From: an uncultured Eubacteriales bacterium
Lineage (GTDB): Bacteria > Bacillota > Clostridia > Peptostreptococcales > Anaerovoracaceae
Assembly (NCBI GenBank): GCA_900547295.1
Contig: URGK01000055.1
Location: forward strand, 1-17,987
Reading direction: 5' to 3'
DNA: 17,987 nt
Shown here: positions 13,836 through 17,987 of the stretch, piece after piece
Layout of the letters: the number at the start of each line of letters is the position of its first letter
Position numbering within the stretch: the stretch's first letter is position 1
The notes under the pieces: model-generated
Databases searched by the model: none
What the model saw: the letters and a program-made list of their open reading frames with translations, nothing else
Told to the model about the DNA's origin: nothing
Position numbers and translations under genes: made by a program

Positions 13836-14051
13836 CTATATTTCCCATTCAGACGGAAATCCCCACAGTTCATCTTCAGGCGGCCCCTCCAGCAGCTCTA
13901 TCATGGCATCTCTTGTCATTCCCCAGAACACAAAGGCGGATATGCCCTTTTCCTCAAGTATTTCAACAGTCGTTTCAACATCAAATCTGTCCTCAAGCCC
14001 CTCCTGCTCAAGAGCCTGCTGCACAGTTATATATTCATAATCATCATTCAT
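13836..14051 (-). CDS. Small acidic hypothetical protein
   Basis: 71 aa, strongly acidic, no signal peptide or membrane segment. It has a good ribosome site (AAGGAGA, 9 nt before the ATG) and its own promoter (14076-14103), so it is probably real. The first half reads as helices (YEYITVQQALEQEGLEDRF, then DVETTVEILEEKGIS), followed by the hydrophobic AFVFWGMTRDAMIELLEGPP and a C-terminus DELWGFPSEWEI. I do not recognise the family. It is convergent with deoC; both end at the shared hairpin region. A cytoplasmic adaptor or inhibitor-type protein is possible but unsupported. Confidence 0.7.
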   Translation of the reverse strand: MNDDYEYITVQQALEQEGLEDRFDVETTVEILEEKGISAFVFWGMTRDAMIELLEGPPEDELWGFPSEWEI

Positions 14052-14075
14052 AATAAATGTTCTCCTTCCAACTAC

Positions 14076-14103
14076 AGTATACCATAAATATAGAGAATTA
14101 CAA
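14076..14103 (-). promoter_or_regulatory. Probable promoter of the 71-aa gene
   Basis: Minus strand TTGTAA (14098-14103), a 16-nt spacer and TATACT (14076-14081), about 25 nt before the ATG. The -35 overlaps the U-tract of the preceding terminator. Confidence 0.55.
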
Positions 14104-14126
14104 AAAGCCTGCCCGTGGGACAGACT
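14101..14126 (-). terminator. Terminator of the YHYH/fibronectin gene
   Basis: Minus-strand RNA: AGUCUGUCC pairs with GGGCAGGCU (nine pairs, G-U pairs included) around a 3-nt loop, then UUUU. It lies about 40 nt past the 14166 stop. Confidence 0.75.
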
Positions 14127-14165
14127 CTTTGCAATGTATATACCCTCTTTATTTAGATATATGCT

Positions 14166-15086
14166 TTAATTATTCTGCTGCTGTTCAGCTTTTTGTATTT
14201 CATAATCAACATCAGATACGCTGCTGAAGTATGCGCCGCTTTTATCCTTTCTGATTAAATCGGTTTTGCGGCTGCTGTCAAGGACAATCTTGTATATACT
14301 GCTCCTCTTTCCCGGCGCCAGTCTCACATTCTCATCAAAGCTGTAATATGTGCCGCTTCCTATCCTGCTGTCATCACAGTATATTTTAATCGAGTCGATG
14401 CCTCTGACTTCAACAGTATTATCTGTGCAGTTCTTCACCGCAACCTCTGCGCAAAGACTGCCGGAGCTGTACCAGAGCCGCTGAAAATCAAGGCCGACCT
14501 CTCTGTTATCCTCATAATCCTCCCAGTCAAAGTCAAAATACAGATTGTTGTTCTTTGTCTTTACTTTTTTTGATGAGGAGTAGCTGCCGTATTTATAGCT
14601 GCCGTTTACCTTTTTGTATGCTCTCACCTTGTAATAATATGTTTTTCCGGCCAAAACGCTTTTGTCTGTATATTTTAATGTACTGCCCGATTTTACGGTT
14701 TTAACGCATTTGTAGCTGCTGCCTGTTGAGCGGTACACTTTGTAGCCTGCAGCTCCTGATACCCTGTTCCATTTGACAGTTGTTCTAAGCGCGTAGGTTG
14801 AAGTTGTTCTGACGTTTTTAACCTTTGCAGGCTTTGTAACGCGCGGCTTGCTTACCTTTGAAGCAACGCTGCTGCTACTGCCTGAACGATACGGGCAGAC
14901 TCCGTTATTATGAAGATGCGCCGGATAGCCTCCGCAGTGATAGTGATAATATCCAAGCCCGCTGACATTTCTGTTGTCCCTGTGACCTCCCGATGAATCT
15001 GTTCTGCCGGAATGCCCGCATACGGGAACTGCCGCAATCATTACTGCTGCTGCGATGATACATATTATTCTGCTTATTCTTTTCAT
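14166..15086 (-). CDS. Secreted YHYH-motif protein with fibronectin type III domain
   Basis: 306 aa. Residues 1 to about 24 form a signal peptide (MKRISRIICIIAAAVMIAAV then VCG-H). The next part holds a Cys/His-rich motif, DNRNVSGLGYYHYHCGGYPAHLHNNGVCPY (quoted here only to identify: YHYH, CGG, PAHLH, NGVCPY at about 38-67). Such YHYH motifs are common in secreted Firmicutes proteins and may bind metal. A Ser-rich linker and one fibronectin III domain follow (about 85-178: TTVKWNRVSGAAGYKVYRST, TYYYKVRAYKKVNG). The C-terminal region, about 185-300, has a strand pattern like an extracellular-modulator domain. It is strongly basic in the middle. AGGGAAAG precedes the ATG and TATAAT (15129-15134) lies upstream. 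Function is unknown; surface interaction is likely. Confidence 0.75.
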   Translation of the reverse strand: MKRISRIICIIAAAVMIAAVPVCGHSGRTDSSGGHRDNRNVSGLGYYHYHCGGYPAHLHNNGVCPYRSGSSSSVASKVSKPRVTKPAKVKNVRTTSTYALRTTVKWNRVSGAAGYKVYRSTGSSYKCVKTVKSGSTLKYTDKSVLAGKTYYYKVRAYKKVNGSYKYGSYSSSKKVKTKNNNLYFDFDWEDYEDNREVGLDFQRLWYSSGSLCAEVAVKNCTDNTVEVRGIDSIKIYCDDSRIGSGTYYSFDENVRLAPGKRSSIYKIVLDSSRKTDLIRKDKSGAYFSSVSDVDYEIQKAEQQQNN

Positions 15087-15187
15087 TTTCTTTCCCTGTA
15101 ATCAAATTTTCAACATAATACAGGCTCCATTATATCATCTTTTGCTCTGTCATTTTGTCACATTATTCGACATTTGCGCAAAGCCGG

Positions 15188-15217
15188 AAAAAGCTGCGCA
15201 GCATATCGCCGCGCAGC
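15188..15217 (-). terminator. Terminator of htpG
   Basis: Minus-strand RNA: GCUGCGCGGC pairs with GCUGCGCAGC (ten pairs, one G-U) around a 5-nt loop, followed by UUUUU. It lies 37 nt past the htpG stop. Confidence 0.88.
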
Positions 15218-15253
15218 CTCTAAAGCATTACCTGTGTTTATCTATATTCCAGT

Positions 15254-17158
15254 TTACATAAGCTCACATATAAGTTCGCTTATTTCTGCCGGATTTTCTA
15301 TCTGCAGTCCCGATATCAGCCTTGCCTGAGCATACAGAAGCTTTGCATAATCTGCAAGCTTTGCCTTATCCTCTGAAATAGCCTTGAGCTTGTCTGCAAT
15401 AGGGTGGTCTGCATTGATTTCCATTGCAACCTTTGCCTTTACCTTTTCACCCGTAGGCATTGCATTAAGAGTCTTTTCCATCTCTATTGAAATTTCGCCC
15501 TCACTTGTCAGGCATACAGGGTAGTTTCTGAGCTTATTTGTAAATCTTACCTCTGCAACATCATCGCCCAGAGCCTCCTTTATAACTTCGAGGACATCCT
15601 TTGACTCCTCATTCTTCTTCTTGAGAGCCTCTTTTTCTTCTTCGTTATCCATATCCAGATTATCAGTGCAGATGTTTACAAAGGTCTTGCCCTCATAGTC
15701 AACTATGGCCTTTACTGCAAATTCATCGACATTGTCTGTCATATACAGTATCTCAAAACCCTTGTCCTTAACTGCATCTGTCTGAGGAAGCGCGTCGATC
15801 ATCGCAATACTCTGACCGCAGGCATAATAGATCTTGTCCTGTTCAGGCTTCATTCTCTCAACGTATTCCTTGAGCGTTACCGGCTTCTTCTCTGTTGATG
15901 AATAGTACATCACAAGATCCTGCAGGGTATCGCTGTTCATGCCGTATTTGTCATAGATGCCGAATTTAATCTGCGGTCCGAATTCCTCAAAGAACTTTTC
16001 GTATTTCTCTCTGTCGTCTTTCTGCATTTTGAGAAGTTCGTTTCTGATTTTCTTTTCGATGTTCTTCTCTATAAGCTTGAGCTGTCTGTCATGCTGCAGC
16101 ATTTCTCTGGAAATATTAAGAGACAGGTCGGCGCTGTCTACAACACCCTTGACAAAGCTGAAATAATCAGGCAGCAGATCCGCACACTTGTCCATAATCA
16201 GCACGCCGTTTGTATAAAGAGAAAGTCCCTTTTCGTATTCTCTGGTATAGTAGTCAAACGATGCTTTCTGAGGAATATACAGCAGCGCATCATATGATAT
16301 CTGCCCCTCTGCCTTTGTGTGAATTACTGCAGCAGGATCGTTGAAATCAAAGAATCTCTCCTTGTAATAGTGATTGTATTCATCATCTGTTATCTCGCTC
16401 TTGTTCTTACGCCAGATAGGTACCATACTGTTGAGTGTTCTTGTCTCTGTTATAGTCTCATATTCAGGCTCTATCTGATTGCCGTTTTCGTCCTCAATAC
16501 CTGTACCGGCTTTCATTCTGGTGGTTTCAAAGTCCATCTTGATAGGATATGAAATATAGTCCGAATATTTCCTTACAAGTCCTGCTATTGTGTACTGATT
16601 GAGGTAATCCTCATATTTGTCGTCCTCAGTATCCTGCTTGATATACAGTACGATTTCGGTACCCCTGTCAGGCTTGTCACACTCTTCAATCGTATATCCG
16701 TCTGCTCCCTCAGATGTCCATCTCCACGCCTTGTCCTCGCCAAAAGGTCTGGAGGTTACAACAACCTTGTCGCTGACCATAAATGCCGAATAGAAGCCCA
16801 CGCCGAACTGACCTATAATGTCTATGTTCTCCTTGGCTTCATTGTTTTCTTTAAAATCAAGCGAACCGCTCCTTGCTATGGTTCCCAGGTTTGACTCAAG
16901 CTCCTTGTCTGTCATACCGATACCGTTATCTGATATTGTCAGAGTTCTCGCATCGTGGTCAAGGTCTATTCTGATGAAAAAGTCCTCTCTGGCAAGTCCC
17001 ATCTTGTCATCTGAGAGTCCCTGATAGTACAGCTTGTCGATAGCGTCGCTTGCGTTTGATATAAGTTCTCTTAAGAAAATCTCCTTGTGTGTATAGATAG
17101 AATTAATCATCATATCCAGCAGTTTTTTGGATTCAGCTTTAAATTGTTTCTTTGCCAT
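15254..17158 (-). CDS. htpG: Chaperone protein HtpG (Hsp90)
   Basis: Cytosolic ATP-dependent chaperone. 634 aa from the ATG at 17158, chosen because AGGGGGT lies 10 nt upstream and MAKKQFKAESKKLLDMMI is the family N-terminus; a start 30 nt earlier lacks a ribosome site. The GHKL ATPase domain comes first, with ELISNASDAIDKLYY, DNGIGMT and GQFGVGFYSAFMVSDK. The middle domain includes the catalytic-loop region around SLNISREMLQHDRQL, and the C-terminal dimerisation domain ends without the eukaryotic MEEVD tail. All domains are complete. A perfect CIRCE element covers the transcription start, so heat-shock repression by HrcA is expected. It is a single-gene unit between its promoter and terminator. 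Confidence 0.97.
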   Translation of the reverse strand: MAKKQFKAESKKLLDMMINSIYTHKEIFLRELISNASDAIDKLYYQGLSDDKMGLAREDFFIRIDLDHDARTLTISDNGIGMTDKELESNLGTIARSGSLDFKENNEAKENIDIIGQFGVGFYSAFMVSDKVVVTSRPFGEDKAWRWTSEGADGYTIEECDKPDRGTEIVLYIKQDTEDDKYEDYLNQYTIAGLVRKYSDYISYPIKMDFETTRMKAGTGIEDENGNQIEPEYETITETRTLNSMVPIWRKNKSEITDDEYNHYYKERFFDFNDPAAVIHTKAEGQISYDALLYIPQKASFDYYTREYEKGLSLYTNGVLIMDKCADLLPDYFSFVKGVVDSADLSLNISREMLQHDRQLKLIEKNIEKKIRNELLKMQKDDREKYEKFFEEFGPQIKFGIYDKYGMNSDTLQDLVMYYSSTEKKPVTLKEYVERMKPEQDKIYYACGQSIAMIDALPQTDAVKDKGFEILYMTDNVDEFAVKAIVDYEGKTFVNICTDNLDMDNEEEKEALKKKNEESKDVLEVIKEALGDDVAEVRFTNKLRNYPVCLTSEGEISIEMEKTLNAMPTGEKVKAKVAMEINADHPIADKLKAISEDKAKLADYAKLLYAQARLISGLQIENPAEISELICELM

Positions 17159-17191
17159 TTTATATTTACCCCCTAGGTCACTATTCATTTG

Positions 17192-17218
17192 TTAGCACTC
17201 TATCTTGTCGAGTGCTAA
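17192..17218. promoter_or_regulatory. CIRCE element (HrcA operator) of htpG
   Basis: TTAGCACTC (17192-17200), 9-nt spacer, GAGTGCTAA (17210-17218): an exact match to the CIRCE consensus, placed over the predicted htpG transcription start and about 34 nt before the ATG. HrcA bound here represses transcription and releases on heat stress. Confidence 0.97.
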
Positions 17219-17222
17219 GTAT

Positions 17223-17251
17223 ATGATATACCTTTATTTCCCGATTGTCAA
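17223..17251 (-). promoter_or_regulatory. Sigma-A promoter of htpG
   Basis: Minus strand TTGACA (17246-17251), a 17-nt spacer and TATCAT (17223-17228). The start point would fall inside the CIRCE element. Confidence 0.85.
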
Positions 17252-17287
17252 TATGCAAACACAAATTATATAACCGGACGGATATGC

Positions 17288-17316
17288 TTGTTTTTTTATA
17301 CTTCATATATTATACT
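17288..17316 (+). promoter_or_regulatory. Probable promoter of the double-glycine peptide genes
   Basis: TTGTTT (17288-17293), a 17-nt spacer and TATACT (17311-17316), divergent from the htpG promoter. It gives a leader of about 115 nt before the first peptide gene. The two promoters are separated by about 40 bp. Confidence 0.5.
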
Positions 17317-17439
17317 TGACTAAAGCCAGCAGACGTGATGGTACTCACATTTAATTTTTTGTAAAAAGAGTTATACCTTTTCCAAGGCTGTCTGTATAAA
17401 CAGGTAAAAGAAAAAGAAGTAACTGGAGGCGAGAGGATT

Positions 17440-17736
17440 ATGAAAGAATTTACAAAAGAAAACGATATTAAAATGGCTGTTAAGGAGGCTTGCGAAATCT
17501 CTGACGATGCACTTGACAGCATAGCGGGAGGAACAGGCGACAGCGCTGACAGACGAAAAGCAAGATTTGATGTCGGAGAAACCGTATTCTATCGCTGGGG
17601 ACACGACGGCTCCGGCTTTCTCTATATGCGTGTAACAATAACAGATATAAAATGGGAATACGGTCAGTACTGCTACCTTACCGATCACTTCAGCAGATAT
17701 ATCCCTGAATATGAACTGTCCAGACAGGAGCGTTAG
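17440..17736 (+). CDS. Double-glycine-leader protein with SH3-like C-terminal region
   Basis: 98 aa. Residues 1-31 look like the second half of a Nif11-type leader: ENDIKMAVKEACEISDDAL then DSIAGG, with Gly30-Gly31 as the probable cleavage site for a peptidase-containing ABC exporter. The remaining 67 residues are not a Cys-rich core. They read as a compact beta barrel: ARFDVGETVFYRW, FLYMRVTITDIKWE, YGQYCYLTDHFSRYIPEYEL, an SH3-like pattern with many aromatics and one Cys (78). GGAGG lies 10 nt before the ATG. The next peptide gene follows 61 nt later. No full-length leader is encoded upstream in frame. It could be an exported small protein or an immunity- or adaptor-type protein; which is unknown. 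Confidence 0.75.
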   Translation: MKEFTKENDIKMAVKEACEISDDALDSIAGGTGDSADRRKARFDVGETVFYRWGHDGSGFLYMRVTITDIKWEYGQYCYLTDHFSRYIPEYELSRQER

Positions 17737-17797
17737 ACTGTCTGCTGCATCACCGATATTTCAGACAACCCGACAAATGTAAACAAGGAGGTATATT

Positions 17798-17987
17798 ATG
17801 AAATTTACAGACAATATGCTTGCAGAAGCAAGACTTGCAAAGTCAGCAGAAGAACTTCTTGCACTTGCAGAGAAAAACGATATTGAAATGACTGTTGAAG
17901 AAGCCGAAGCAAACTTCGCCGTACTTGGCAGTAAAACCGGCGAACTTGCCGACGATGAGCTTGACAATGTTGCAGGCGGCGCCTGCC
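17798..17987 (+). CDS. Nif11-like leader peptide (TIGR03798-type RiPP/bacteriocin precursor), 3'-truncated by window edge
   Basis: 63 codons visible, open at the window end. AAGGAGG lies 6 nt before the ATG, an ideal site. The sequence begins MKFTDNMLAEARLAKSAEEL, continues LALAEKNDIEMTVEEAEANF and ends ELADDELDNVAGG then AC. This is the classic Nif11-type leader: an amphipathic helix, an acidic second helix and an L-x-x-V-x-G-G end (Gly60-Gly61), after which the leader is removed. The core peptide begins Ala-Cys and continues outside the window. Such precursors feed lanthipeptide, sactipeptide or other RiPP enzymes, or are simply exported. The class cannot be decided without the core and neighbouring enzymes. 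It shares END/KNDI-x-M and DD-x-LD-x-(I/V)AGG with the preceding gene. Confidence 0.85.
   Translation, partial: MKFTDNMLAEARLAKSAEELLALAEKNDIEMTVEEAEANFAVLGSKTGELADDELDNVAGGAC

Noticed and set aside
17338..17364. Eight-codon frame in the leader of the peptide genes
   Set aside because: No ribosome site and no repeated codon pattern suggesting a leader peptide.
17371..17688. Minus-strand 105-aa frame opposite the first double-glycine gene
   Set aside because: The plus-strand gene has a ribosome site, promoter and a leader shared with its neighbour; the minus frame is a shadow.
17761..17967. Minus-strand 68-aa Ser/Ala-rich frame opposite the Nif11 precursor
   Set aside because: Mirror image of the Glu/Ala/Leu-rich leader; no ribosome site.
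1..17987. Search for CRISPR arrays, tRNA/rRNA genes, insertion sequences or prophage genes
   Set aside because: No regularly spaced repeats, tRNA-like cloverleaf, transposase, integrase or phage frame was seen by eye.

Overview
The window looks like chromosomal DNA from a moderate-GC, Gram-positive member of the Clostridia, probably a gut Lachnospiraceae/Oscillospiraceae-type organism. The evidence is strong AGGAGG-type ribosome binding sites, a CIRCE box (HrcA operator), a PadR/HAAS (DUF1700)/DUF4097 operon, a Clostridia-style L,D-transpeptidase, VanZ and Nif11-type double-glycine peptides. The genus cannot be fixed from the sequence alone. No rRNA, tRNA, CRISPR array, transposase or integrase was seen.

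Layout. (1) 1-5150, minus strand: a complete branched-chain amino acid ABC importer, transcribed livK-livH-livM-livG-livF. It has a promoter before livK, a structured livK-livH spacer and a terminator after livF. (2) 5264-7085, minus: a padR-DUF1700-DUF4097 operon whose promoter spacer is a 13-bp-arm inverted repeat, the probable PadR autoregulatory operator. (3) 7086-7370: a gene-poor stretch with two strong hairpins. (4) 7371-8711, minus: a 24-residue micro-lipoprotein, a VanZ-like membrane protein and an unknown membrane-anchored protein. Upstream lie tandem 17-bp direct repeats at a 20-bp period, abutting the -35 box. (5) 8846-10808, minus: ychF and lgt. (6) 10924-13823, plus: sfsA (apparently leaderless), then an L,D-transpeptidase and deoC, ending in a strong terminator. 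lgt and sfsA diverge around a 14-bp inverted repeat. (7) 13836-15086, minus: a small acidic unknown protein and a secreted YHYH/fibronectin-III protein. (8) 15254-17251, minus: htpG under a perfect CIRCE operator. (9) 17288-17987, plus, running off the edge: two peptide genes with Nif11/double-glycine leaders. One has a shortened leader joined to an SH3-like region; the other is a classical full-length leader cut by the window end just after Gly-Gly.

Most of the window is housekeeping: amino acid uptake, envelope and lipoprotein maturation, chaperone and nucleoside catabolism. Lgt would lipidate both LivK and the micro-lipoprotein. The most unusual content is the peptide cluster at the right edge, the micro-lipoprotein with its tandem-repeat control region, the leaderless/palindromic sfsA promoter, and the structured RNA segments around the liv operon.
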